The notes: a model not told the origin generated them from the sequence alone. Positions 1-5,996 are shown, numbered from the stretch's first letter. The stretch: 6,214 nt of DNA from Pseudomonadota bacterium (GCA_023393575.1 JAEWKX010000171.1:1-6214); one strand, 5' to 3'. Made by a program: numbers and translations.

Positions 1-1823
1 GCCGTCGGCTGCGCCACCTCCATCCCGCCGGCGCGGTTGAAGTGGCGGTTCGCCCACCAGGCGGCGATATCCTTGTAGCGATAGACCCATGGCTTTCCGG
101 CAGCCCCGTCGGTGATCGCCGTGCGCACGCGGTCGCGCCGGTCCGCCTCGCTGGCATAGTACCAGTCGAAGCCCTCGCCGGCCTCTGTTTGCCCGCGCAT
201 GGCCGCAACGTCTTCCGCTGTCCGGAAGCTATCGGGGTTGGCGGAGCTCAGGTCCCCGTCGCGCCAGTCGGAAAGCGGCATGTAGTTGTCGATGCCCACG
301 GCATCGATCGCCGGCGACGCCCAGAGCGGATCGAGATGGAAGAAGACGTCGCCCGAGCCGTCCTGCGGATGGCAGCCGAAATATTCGCTCCAGTCGGCGC
401 CGTAGGTGATCTTCGTCTGCGGCCCCAGAACAGCCCGCACGGCCGCCGCCAGTTGCACCAGTTCCCCCACGAACGGAAAGCCGTCCGCCTCGTCTCTCAC
501 CCGGGTCAGCCCCCGCAGTTCCGAGCCGACGAGGAAGCCGTCGACGCCGCCCGCTTCGGCCGCCAGGCCCGCATAGTGCAGCACCATTCGCCGGTAGCCC
601 TCCGCTCCCGCGGCGAAGGCGGCAACCTGTGCCCGTGCTTCCGGCGTCCTGTCCGCCGTTCCCGGCCGACCTGGCGCCGGATGGCAGGTGATGCGGCCGC
701 GCCAGGGATAGGCGGGCTGTTCGGTGCCGCCATGGGGATCGGCCAGCCCGTTGCCCGGCGTGATATCCATCATCAGGAAGGGGTAGAGATAGACCTGGAG
801 GCCCCGCGCCTTCAGGTCCGCGATCGCCTGGCGCACGCTCGCATCGCTCGGCGTGCCGCCATAGGCCGGCCCGCCCTCGTGACGGCTGACCACATGGGCA
901 TCCGCCCGCGCCAGCCCCGCCACAGACCATGGTGAATTCTCATCCTCCCGATGTGGCACCTCGACGCCCGGCACGATCCGGCACTGGCCGGCTCTCAGGT
1001 CCGTCCCGAACCAGGTGACGACCAGCGCCACGCGCTGAAGGTTCGGGCACAGCGCCGTCAGCTCGTCGATCGAGGCCTGCCAGTCGGTAACGGCCGTCAG
1101 CGTGTGCCGGTTCATGATCCGGGCGCTGCCCTCGCCCGTCTTCTCCATCACCTGGACGGTCGCATAGCCGTGCTCGGTGGCGCCGGGAATGACGGTCACG
1201 GCGCGGATCTGCCGCTCCAGCCGCCCGACGGGTCGCAGGACCTCGAACTGCAGCAGCGGGATGCGGTTTCCGAACTGGTCGAGCGGCAGCCTCTCGAAGA
1301 CGACATAGGCAAGGCCGCGATAGGCGGGCGCATTGCCCGTTCCCTGCTTCGCCTCGACCAGCGGGTCGGGCAGTTGGTCCTCCTCGCCCCGATAGACCCG
1401 CATCTCGATATCCGTCAGGTCGACTTCCCGCCCGTCTGCCCAGACACGCCGGATGCCGGCGATCTCGCCCTCGCAGAGCCCGACGGCCAGGTTCGCGAAG
1501 TAGCGGAAGCTCTCCACCTTCGGCCCGCTCGCCTTGCCGCCCGAACGCTCGCGCGTCACCTCCTCCTCGAAGCGCGTCGCCCAGATCAGCGTGCCGCCGA
1601 TGCGCGCCGTGCCGTAGAGCCGGTTGATCGCCGTCCCCTCGTCGGCTCCGGGGATGCGTGCCGTCGCCAGCCGTGCTCCGGAGACGGTCCGCCCGCCGTT
1701 GATCAGCGCCCGGTCGACGACGCTGCCGGCCAGTCCGCCGACCGCACGCCCCAGCATCGCGCCGACAGGACCGAACACACCGCCGAGCGCCGCGCCCGCC
1801 GCCTGGAAGAGAATAGTGGCCAT
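1..1823 (-). CDS. GTA baseplate/host-specificity protein with TIM-barrel-like domain (g15-like 'megatron'), C-terminus outside window
   Basis: The frame is open from ATG 1823-1821 to the window edge, giving 607 residues and no stop, so the gene is partial. The N-terminus (MATILFQAAGAALGG) is a glycine/alanine-rich hydrophobic stretch typical of this family. A conserved N-terminal domain follows (YFANLAVGLCEGEI about 107-120; LPDPLVEAKQGTGNAPAYRG about 150-169). From about residue 245 onward lies the GTA TIM-barrel-like domain: CPNLQRVALVVTWFG, YGGTPSDASVRQAI, YPFLMMDI, GGVDGFLVGSELRGL, DVFFHLDPLWASPAIDAVGI and GKPWVYRYKDIAAWW. E435 in GSELRG sits where glycoside-hydrolase barrels carry an acid/base Glu; the other expected acidic motif lies beyond the window. 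In R. capsulatus GTA the homologue forms the baseplate tip that contacts the cell. Identity is sure; hydrolase activity is inference. Unusually, the gene is separated from the g14-like gene by terminators instead of being coupled to it. Confidence 0.95.
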   Translation of the reverse strand, partial: MATILFQAAGAALGGVFGPVGAMLGRAVGGLAGSVVDRALINGGRTVSGARLATARIPGADEGTAINRLYGTARIGGTLIWATRFEEEVTRERSGGKASGPKVESFRYFANLAVGLCEGEIAGIRRVWADGREVDLTDIEMRVYRGEEDQLPDPLVEAKQGTGNAPAYRGLAYVVFERLPLDQFGNRIPLLQFEVLRPVGRLERQIRAVTVIPGATEHGYATVQVMEKTGEGSARIMNRHTLTAVTDWQASIDELTALCPNLQRVALVVTWFGTDLRAGQCRIVPGVEVPHREDENSPWSVAGLARADAHVVSRHEGGPAYGGTPSDASVRQAIADLKARGLQVYLYPFLMMDITPGNGLADPHGGTEQPAYPWRGRITCHPAPGRPGTADRTPEARAQVAAFAAGAEGYRRMVLHYAGLAAEAGGVDGFLVGSELRGLTRVRDEADGFPFVGELVQLAAAVRAVLGPQTKITYGADWSEYFGCHPQDGSGDVFFHLDPLWASPAIDAVGIDNYMPLSDWRDGDLSSANPDSFRTAEDVAAMRGQTEAGEGFDWYYASEADRRDRVRTAITDGAAGKPWVYRYKDIAAWWANRHFNRAGGMEVAQPT

Positions 1824-1845
1824 GGAAACAATCCGCCTATCGCAT

Positions 1846-1868
1846 GAGGCGAGTATTCCACTCGCCTC
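1846..1868. repeat. Perfect 9-bp inverted repeat upstream of the g15-like gene
   Basis: GAGGCGAGT (1846-1854) and ACTCGCCTC (1860-1868) are exact reverse complements around a 5-base loop. No T-run follows on either strand, so it is not a standard intrinsic terminator. It lies 22 bases before the g15-like start codon (minus) and 5 bases before the possible plus-strand start at 1874. It could therefore be an operator or a leader-RNA hairpin. The dyad is directly visible; its role is unknown. Confidence 0.6.
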
Positions 1869-1873
1869 CCGTA

Positions 1874-2089
1874 ATGGCTGTGTGGTATGAAGTAAAAGGT
1901 TGCGAGCAAAAGCAGAATGCACCGAGCCAGCCGGTGCGTCGGTGGCGATGGGCAACACCGACCTTGGCAGAGGCCCTGCTTGCAACCGAGGAGGATGCCA
2001 TGAAGCTCATGCTGAACGGCGTCGTGCTTATGATACGAAAAACCCGGACGGGCTGGTCTGTAGCCGTCCGGGTTACGTTCGTCTCGTAA
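1874..2089 (+). CDS. Possible small hypothetical protein (71 aa), opposite strand to the tail genes
   Basis: A 71-codon frame runs from ATG 1874 to TAA 2087-2089. It starts MAVWYEVKGC and ends GWSVAVRVTFVS. The composition looks protein-like: tryptophans near residues 24-26, an acidic LAEALLATEEDA stretch at 31-42, then a hydrophobic/basic tail. No family is recognised. Third-position GC is visibly lower than in the flanking tail genes, which fits later acquisition. No clear Shine-Dalgarno precedes ATG 1874. A strong GAGGAGG does precede an in-frame ATG at 2000, which would give a 29-residue product, but those bases also simply encode Glu-Glu. It would be convergent with the g14-like gene, whose terminator hairpin lies just past this stop, and divergent from the g15-like gene. 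The ORF may instead be chance. Confidence 0.35.
   Translation: MAVWYEVKGCEQKQNAPSQPVRRWRWATPTLAEALLATEEDAMKLMLNGVVLMIRKTRTGWSVAVRVTFVS
2036..2074 (-). terminator. Intrinsic terminator, second of a tandem pair, downstream of the g14-like gene
   Basis: On the minus strand AACCCGGACGG (2074-2064) pairs perfectly over 11 bp with CCGTCCGGGTT (2051-2041) around a 12-base loop. The stem runs straight into TTTTT, ending near 2037. A GC-rich stem followed by a U-tract is the classic rho-independent form. The plus strand lacks the T-tract. It overlaps the 3' end of the possible plus-strand ORF. Confidence 0.75.
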
Positions 2090-2090
2090 G

Positions 2091-2125
2091 CAAAAACGGT
2101 GGGCGAGGTTACCGCCTCGCTCACC
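2091..2125 (-). terminator. Intrinsic terminator, first of a tandem pair, downstream of the g14-like gene
   Basis: On the minus strand GGTGAGCGAGG (2125-2115) pairs with CCTCGCCCACC (2108-2098) with a single internal A-C mismatch and a 6-base loop. G then TTTTT (2096-2092) follow. It begins 38 bases past the g14-like stop codon and is well placed to end the g11-g14 transcript. Confidence 0.75.
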
Positions 2126-2162
2126 ACTCCTGAAATATACGGCAGTCGTCCCTGATTTTCAA

Positions 2163-2603
2163 TCAGCAGCAATCTTCGGCGAACCGATGCACCGCTGCGA
2201 TCCGCCGCTTCCACGAGGGTACCAGCGCCGACCGGATCACGGCGCCCTGTTCATAGGCATGGATGAAATGCTCCGGTCCTGCCAGGATGCCCGCATGCTT
2301 GGCCGCGCAGTCCGGCCGCCAGCGGAACAGCAGCAGGTCCCCCGGCCCGGCCTCGGTCGCCGGCAGGACCGGACCGAACAGCCGCAAGGCTGCCGCGATT
2401 AGCCGTTCCTCGCCGCTCCGTTCGGCCCAGTCCGGTCCATAGGCCGGCACCGGGCCGGGATCGCGGCCGTAGAGCTCGCGCCACACGCCGCGGATGAGCC
2501 CGATACAGTCGCAGCCGACGCCCCTGGTCGCGCCCTGGTGGCGATAGGGCGTACCGATCCAGCCCTCCGCCAGCGCGACGATCCTCTCTCCCTGCCCGCT
2601 CAT
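2163..2603 (-). CDS. NlpC/P60-family phage cell-wall peptidase (GTA g14-like)
   Basis: This 146-residue protein belongs to the NlpC/P60 cysteine peptidases (phage/GTA subgroup TIGR02219), which cut peptide bonds in peptidoglycan. The tail uses such an enzyme to cross the cell wall during DNA delivery. The Cys-box GCDCIGLIRGVW contains the likely nucleophile C33; the catalytic His is H103 in KHAGILAG, and H115 in FIHAYE fits the third polar position. The GDLLLFRW strand at 88-95 is also typical. The start ATG 2603-2601 overlaps the hub gene's TGA (ATGA), and GGAG lies about 11 bases upstream. The open frame extends further upstream, but that part overlaps the hub gene and was not chosen. The stop is followed by tandem terminators, so this looks like the last gene of the g11-g14 transcript. 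Confidence 0.95.
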   Translation of the reverse strand: MSGQGERIVALAEGWIGTPYRHQGATRGVGCDCIGLIRGVWRELYGRDPGPVPAYGPDWAERSGEERLIAAALRLFGPVLPATEAGPGDLLLFRWRPDCAAKHAGILAGPEHFIHAYEQGAVIRSALVPSWKRRIAAVHRFAEDCC

Positions 2604-3475
2604 GGAAACAGCGCTCCGCCGTCGTGCTGCCCCTCGCCGGCCGCATAGGAATAGGCGAAGTCGGCGCCCGGCACATGGGGAAAGCCACGGAAGTTCAACT
2701 GGTTGCCGAAGCGGCCCCGGCAGGTCGTGAAGCTCTTGTCGCAACCTGCAGTGATGGAAAAGGCTTGCCCCGCCTCCGGAGGCTCTTCCGGCGGCAGCCA
2801 CAAGGTCAGGTCCGCCGTGCCGTCGCCCTTGGCTTCATGCCGCTCGACGTCCAGCCGCCGTCCATCGGCCAGCGTCATCACGCCGAGCCGGAAGAAGCCG
2901 CCGGCGAAGGAGGCAAGGCCGGACACGGTGACCCGGCCCGGTTCGTGCACGGCGATGATGCTTCCCGCGCCGCTCCAGGCCGCAAGGTCCACACGGCAGC
3001 GGCCGTCGCCGAACTCGGCGTCGCAGCGCCGGTTGTAGACGCGTCCCTGCGGCTGGGCCAGCCGGTGCGCCATGCTGCGCAGCTCGGCCCGGAACGCATC
3101 GCCGGCACGCGTCACCTCGCCCACCTCACGGACGTCGAGCAGCACGTGCTCCTGCGGGTTCTCCCAGTTGACGAGGAAGCGGTCCACGCGCGCGCCGTCA
3201 TAGCGTCCGCCGGCCAGTTCCTCCTCCGAGATCGCCTCGCTCGAAAAGCCCCCCGCCACCTCGTCGACACTCGCCGCCAGACCCGCCTCCGCCTCGATCT
3301 CGCTGCCCGAAAAGCCGCTGGCGGCGAGAAAGGTCGTGCCGGCAAAGGCAAGGTCATGGTCGTGGTCGGTAAAGCCCAGAACGGTGCCGTCGCGCCGCGT
3401 CACCCGCCAGCAATGGCAGGTGGTGGTCGCATCGTCCTGCAGATGGCCGGCAAGGCCGGCCGGGATCGCCCTCAT
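2600..3475 (-). CDS. GTA/phage hub protein, DUF2163 with C-terminal phage_BR0599-type domain (g13-like)
   Basis: This 291-residue protein matches the DUF2163/TIGR02218 family (R. capsulatus GTA g13), the baseplate hub. N-terminal landmarks are TCHCWRVTRRDG at 19-30, then GFTDHDHDLAFAG. The C-terminal signature GCDKSFTTCRGRFGN (from 244) and NFRGFPHVPGAD (261-272) is diagnostic. Four cysteines, C151, C160, C245 and C252, form CX8C...CX6C. That spacing fits the Fe-S-binding cysteines described for lambda gpL and related tail-tip proteins, so a bound Fe-S cluster is a good inference. The start at 3475 overlaps the previous stop (ATGA), with GGAG 8 bases upstream. The frame stays open upstream to 4138, but that extension lies wholly over the g12-like gene and reads as arginine-rich shadow sequence. 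Confidence 0.95.
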   Translation of the reverse strand: MRAIPAGLAGHLQDDATTTCHCWRVTRRDGTVLGFTDHDHDLAFAGTTFLAASGFSGSEIEAEAGLAASVDEVAGGFSSEAISEEELAGGRYDGARVDRFLVNWENPQEHVLLDVREVGEVTRAGDAFRAELRSMAHRLAQPQGRVYNRRCDAEFGDGRCRVDLAAWSGAGSIIAVHEPGRVTVSGLASFAGGFFRLGVMTLADGRRLDVERHEAKGDGTADLTLWLPPEEPPEAGQAFSITAGCDKSFTTCRGRFGNQLNFRGFPHVPGADFAYSYAAGEGQHDGGALFP

Positions 3476-4110
3476 GGCAGGATCTCCGTCAGTGGAATGG
3501 TAGGAATGCGTCCCGCATCGAAATGCGCCAGGCTGACCTCGATGCGGTCGATGGCGAAGCGCACCGGCACGTCGAAGGCAAAGCCCGCCCGGACGATCGT
3601 CCCGGCCGGCGGCAGGTTGCCGCTCGCGAAGCTGACGATCCCGGTCACCGCATCGACCGCATAGGCCTGCACATCCGCCGCCACGCCGTCGACGGAGACC
3701 ATCACGCTCCCCGCCGCGGGCTTTGCGATCCGCCTCACCCATGCACCGCCGGCGTCGCCGTAGGTCTTCACCAACGGAAAGGTCCGGGTCGTCCCGTCGC
3801 CGGTGCCGAGCACCTGGTCCATGTCGGACGGCGTCTGCCCCGGACCGCAGGACATCCAGTCCAGCGGGTCGCGGAAGCGGAAGCCGTAGAGAGCGCCGCG
3901 CCGCGCCTCGAAGAATTCCAGCACCTCGTAGAGGTCGCCGATCGAGCGGATGCCGGAGCCGGCGTCGTAGCTGCGGCGGGAATCCCGCCAGCGCGCATTG
4001 CGGTTCTCCCGCCCGTTGGACAGGCCGACGATATCGGTCCGCCTGACCGGCCCGCCGCTCGTGCCGAGCGCCAGCCGCAGCGGAAACTGAACTTCGTGAA
4101 ATGCCGTCAT
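3472..4110 (-). CDS. GTA/phage distal tail protein, DUF2460 (g12-like)
   Basis: This 212-residue protein belongs to DUF2460/TIGR02217, whose R. capsulatus GTA member (g12) is the distal tail protein joining the tail tube to the baseplate. Recognisable parts are the N-terminal FHEVQFPLRLALGTSGGP (4-21), the conserved RRSYDAG (45-51), LYEVLEFFEARRGALYGFRFRD (60-81) with DPLDWMSC after it, the FPLVKTYGDAGGAWVRRI strand region (111-128), and the C-terminal VPVRFAIDRIEVSLAHFDAG. Length is normal for the family. The TGA (3474-3472) overlaps the hub gene's ATG, implying translational coupling. The start codon is ATG 4110-4108 with only a weak GGGG upstream. A 68-base gap separates it from the tape-measure stop. 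Confidence 0.95.
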   Translation of the reverse strand: MTAFHEVQFPLRLALGTSGGPVRRTDIVGLSNGRENRNARWRDSRRSYDAGSGIRSIGDLYEVLEFFEARRGALYGFRFRDPLDWMSCGPGQTPSDMDQVLGTGDGTTRTFPLVKTYGDAGGAWVRRIAKPAAGSVMVSVDGVAADVQAYAVDAVTGIVSFASGNLPPAGTIVRAGFAFDVPVRFAIDRIEVSLAHFDAGRIPTIPLTEILP

Positions 4111-4178
4111 TGCTGATCCCCGCGCGTAAGCACATCATTCCCGGCAGCGATCGTGCGCCGTGGGTGGGTGGGTGCTTG

Positions 4179-4727
4179 CTACAAGCCCCGGCTGCCGCGC
4201 CCGACGCTCCTCGCCAGCATGGCGGCGATCTGTCCCTCGCTCTTGCGGAAGCTCGCCGCGTCGGTGGCCGTCACGTTGAAGACGATCTGCATTCCCGACC
4301 CGCCGCCCGTCGCGACGCCCAGCGCCCCGTCGGGGCCGCGCCTGAGCGGCAGGATCGCCTCCGCTCCCGCCTCGCCCATCAGCCCGACATCGCCGCCCGT
4401 CGGCCCGCCGTTCATGGGAAAGAAGCTCGGGCTTCGCACGACGCCGCCATCCGCGAAGGGCACCACGGACCCCATGAAGCCGCCGATCGCATTGCCGAGC
4501 GCCCCTTCCAGGGGCTTCAGCGCCGCCGAAAGCGCGATGTCGGCCAGCCGGTTCCCCAGCCCCCGCAGCACATCCTCCAGCCCCTTGCCGCCCATCGTCG
4601 CAGAGCGCAAGGCACCCGTCAGGGCCGTTCCGAACCGCTGCGACCGCGCCTCCAGATCCGCCATCACGCGCGAAAGCTCCTCCGCCTCGCCGAGGGTCTC
4701 GGCAAGGGAAATATCATCGTCTTCCAT
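4179..4727 (-). CDS. Phage/GTA tail tape measure protein, short form (g11-like)
   Basis: This 182-residue protein ends in the C-terminal region typical of tape measure proteins: FADGGVVRSPSFFPM (91-105), GLMGEAGAEAILPL (115-128) and DAASFRKSEGQIAAML (157-172). The N-terminal part is helical (LGEAEELSRVMADLEARS), followed by GGKGLEDVLRGLGNRLADIALSAAL, normal for short GTA-type members. Its role is to set tail length and occupy the tube lumen. ATG 4727-4725 is the only plausible start: the frame upstream hits a TGA within about 26 codons with no other ATG, and AAAGGCAG lies about 5-12 bases before the start. Upstream there is no tail chaperone or major tail gene, so this is the 5' end of the recognisable cluster here. 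TAG stop at 4181-4179. Confidence 0.9.
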   Translation of the reverse strand: MEDDDISLAETLGEAEELSRVMADLEARSQRFGTALTGALRSATMGGKGLEDVLRGLGNRLADIALSAALKPLEGALGNAIGGFMGSVVPFADGGVVRSPSFFPMNGGPTGGDVGLMGEAGAEAILPLRRGPDGALGVATGGGSGMQIVFNVTATDAASFRKSEGQIAAMLARSVGRGSRGL

Positions 4728-4974
4728 GGGATCTGCCTTTCTTGAGCGCCGCCGCGTCCGGTATCGGCAACTTTTCCTCGTTCAAGGACGTGTGGCGGGG
4801 GCGGAGGCAACCGCGCTATTCGTGGATGACCCTGCGAGCCTGAATCCCAATGACCACGCGCCGGGCCTCAGCCCTCCAGTGCGTCCGTCCCGCCCCGAAG
4901 TTGGTCAAGCGAGATACGCGCGGCAGTCTCCTCGGGGCGAGCGAAAGTATTCAAATTCTCATTCCTCGTGGCGG
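4728..4974. other. Boundary between tail cluster and chromosomal genes
   Basis: About 250 bases lie between the tape-measure start and the DUF2798 stop, where a complete GTA cluster would carry the tail assembly chaperone and major tail protein genes. I recognise neither in any frame. On the minus strand two overlapping frames stay open here (one ends at TGA 4870-4868, the other at TAG near 4815), neither with a known domain. No intrinsic terminator with a T-run is visible on the minus strand, so read-through from the DUF2798 gene into the tape measure gene is possible. Confidence 0.5.
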
Positions 4975-4978
4975 TCAT
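4868..4978 (-). CDS. Possible 36-residue ORF coupled to the DUF2798 gene
   Basis: ATG 4978-4976 overlaps the TGA of the DUF2798 gene (4977-4975) in an ATGA arrangement. The frame then runs 36 codons (MTATRNENLN...GGTDALEG) to TGA 4870-4868. The coupling geometry is what a real small gene would have, and the sequence is mildly acidic and helical-looking. I recognise no family, the ORF is very short, and a second minus-strand frame is open across the same bases, so it may be a non-coding relic. Confidence 0.2.
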   Translation of the reverse strand: MTATRNENLNTFARPEETAARISLDQLRGGTDALEG

Positions 4979-5202
4979 GCTGTTTGCTTGCCGAGGACCC
5001 GGTGTGCGATTGCAAATGCCATCCGGCTGGTCAGAAGCGAGAGCACGAAGGCGATCGGCCAGGCGGTGATGAATTCCCGCGGCCAGCCGTGCAGCCATTC
5101 AACGGTGGGACCTAACGCGATCAACGACATGATGCCGGACATAAGTGCGGCCATCATGAAACTGATCAGGAATTGTGCGAGCAGAAGAATCTTATAATTC
5201 AT
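4975..5202 (-). CDS. DUF2798 family small membrane protein
   Basis: This 75-residue protein has two predicted transmembrane helices, about residues 5-30 (ILLLAQFLISFMMAALMSGI...) and 43-66 (EFITAWPIAFVLSLL...). They are joined by LGPTVEWLHGWPRE. The small size, the MSGIMSLIALG segment ending helix 1 and the W-x(n)-AWPIAF pattern entering helix 2 are typical of DUF2798, whose function is unknown. I chose ATG 5202-5200 (MNYKILLL), with AAGAGA shortly upstream. The frame extends to 5385, but that extension is hydrophilic and low in hydrophobic pattern, unlike the family. It shares orientation with the four-helix membrane gene at 5489-5941, 286 bases upstream, so a joint transcript is possible but not shown. 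Confidence 0.8.
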   Translation of the reverse strand: MNYKILLLAQFLISFMMAALMSGIMSLIALGPTVEWLHGWPREFITAWPIAFVLSLLTSRMAFAIAHRVLGKQTA

Positions 5203-5488
5203 GTCGTTCTCTTGTGGAGGGTGGAGAACGACAGGAGATAAACCCATCATGCACCACGCCTGTGAAGGTTGGTGCCGTGGGTCCGCCTTTGGCGACTTTT
5301 CCCGCTTGCGCGAGGGCTGGACTAACCAAACCAGCCTGAATCTTTTCGACTTCCGCTCGCTATCCTCGCCAACCGGGGAAGTCAAGCGCCGTGCATAATG
5401 TGGCGTAGCGGGCTGTTCGTGGTGCCCTCGGGATGAGCCGGCATGGCGCCTCCTCGGGGCGGCAAGAAGCAGGCAGGAACAAACAAGG
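5203..5488. other. Intergenic region, no gene recognised; one weak dyad
   Basis: These 286 bases separate two minus-strand membrane-protein genes. A plus-strand frame (5201-5398) is open but has no start signal or recognisable content and overlaps the DUF2798 start. GGCTGG (5315-5320) and CCAGCC (5331-5336) form a 6-bp dyad with a 10-base loop. On the plus strand it is followed only by a broken T-run, so I do not call it a terminator. I see no clear promoter for the DUF2798 gene. Confidence 0.4.
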
Positions 5489-5941
5489 CTACCCCACAGG
5501 CAGCCGCCGCAGCCTTCCTCTCCTCATCTTGAGCCCGTCGCGCATATTCAGGGCAAGAAGCATGATGTTTATGGCCCCTGCTAGCAATTCAATGCCTTGC
5601 ACTGCATAGAATACGCCATCGAAGTCGGTGCGCTCCGCCTTGCATGCAAGGAAGAGCGCCGCTGGCACCAGGATCAGGATACCGTTCCCCGCGATGAGGG
5701 GCATGCGCTTGGCCTTGAGGCCGACAAGGCCCGCCCGCCGTCCCCTGGCGAGTAGAAAGCCCGATCCTCCCGCCGCAGCCAGCAGGGGGATAAGAAGGAT
5801 AAAGCCCCACGGGATGGTGGTTTTAACCGCGACGACCATGGGTTCCGAGGCGAACAGCTCCGAAAGCACCGTCGCCATCCAAAAGGTTATGATCGTGACC
5901 AGCGCAGCCGCGCCGGCGATCGGGTGAAGGGTCTTGACCAT
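5489..5941 (-). CDS. Four-helix integral membrane protein, function unknown
   Basis: This 150-residue protein has four hydrophobic segments at about 8-30, 42-64, 81-100 and 110-132. Basic loops (ARGRRAGLVGLKAKRM, 65-80) and a basic tail (MRRGRLRRLPVG) suggest both ends of that topology face the cytoplasm. The sequence resembles a conserved rhizobial small membrane protein without assigned function; I know no catalytic motif in it. ATG 5941-5939 is preceded by GGGGAG at 5954-5949, a good Shine-Dalgarno at about 7 bases. It is divergent from the MarR-family gene, with two dyads between them, so it is the likely regulated target of that repressor. A transport or stress role would be a guess. Confidence 0.8.
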   Translation of the reverse strand: MVKTLHPIAGAAALVTIITFWMATVLSELFASEPMVVAVKTTIPWGFILLIPLLAAAGGSGFLLARGRRAGLVGLKAKRMPLIAGNGILILVPAALFLACKAERTDFDGVFYAVQGIELLAGAINIMLLALNMRDGLKMRRGRLRRLPVG

Positions 5942-5957
5942 AATGGCTCTCCCCGAA

Positions 5958-5973
5958 TGACATCATGATGACA
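5958..5973. promoter_or_regulatory. Candidate MarR operator 1
   Basis: TGACATCATGATGACA contains the exact 10-bp palindrome CATCATGATG (5961-5970) and shares the core TGACA-N-CATGATG with operator 2. It lies 17 bases before the membrane-protein start, just upstream of its Shine-Dalgarno, where binding would block transcription. Sequence symmetry is seen; binding is inferred. Confidence 0.55.
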
Positions 5974-5996
5974 TGCTCGAGTGGGAAGTAGAATAA

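Noticed and set aside
42..1890. Long plus-strand ORFs (297, 298 and 88 codons) opposite the g15-like gene
   Set aside because: The minus strand encodes an unmistakable GTA TIM-barrel protein across the whole stretch. The plus frames are Arg/Pro/His-rich antisense shadows of high-GC coding DNA with no domains.
1837..2214. 125-codon minus-strand ORF spanning the g14-g15 gap
   Set aside because: It overlaps the end of the peptidase gene out of frame, runs through both terminator hairpins, and its sequence (Ser/Thr/Arg-rich) lacks any domain.
2624..4116. Plus-strand ORFs of 346 and 197 codons opposite the hub and distal tail genes
   Set aside because: Antisense shadows: composition is rich in Arg, Ala and Pro and no family is recognisable, while the minus-strand proteins are clear family members.
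2600..4138. Single 512-codon minus-strand ORF suggesting a fusion protein
   Set aside because: Only the last 291 codons resemble DUF2163. The first part is the out-of-frame shadow of the g12-like gene, and a proper start with Shine-Dalgarno and ATGA coupling exists at 3475.
4160..4174. G-rich repeat (TGGG)n as a possible G-quadruplex
   Set aside because: Only three GGG runs are present; a fourth is needed for a standard intramolecular quadruplex.
4153..5115. 320-codon plus-strand ORF across the tape measure gene and boundary
   Set aside because: Pro/Ser/Arg-rich shadow opposite real minus-strand genes with no start signal.
5201..5398. 65-codon plus-strand ORF in the gap before the four-helix membrane gene
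   Set aside because: No ribosome site, overlaps the DUF2798 start region and shows no recognisable motif; most likely chance.
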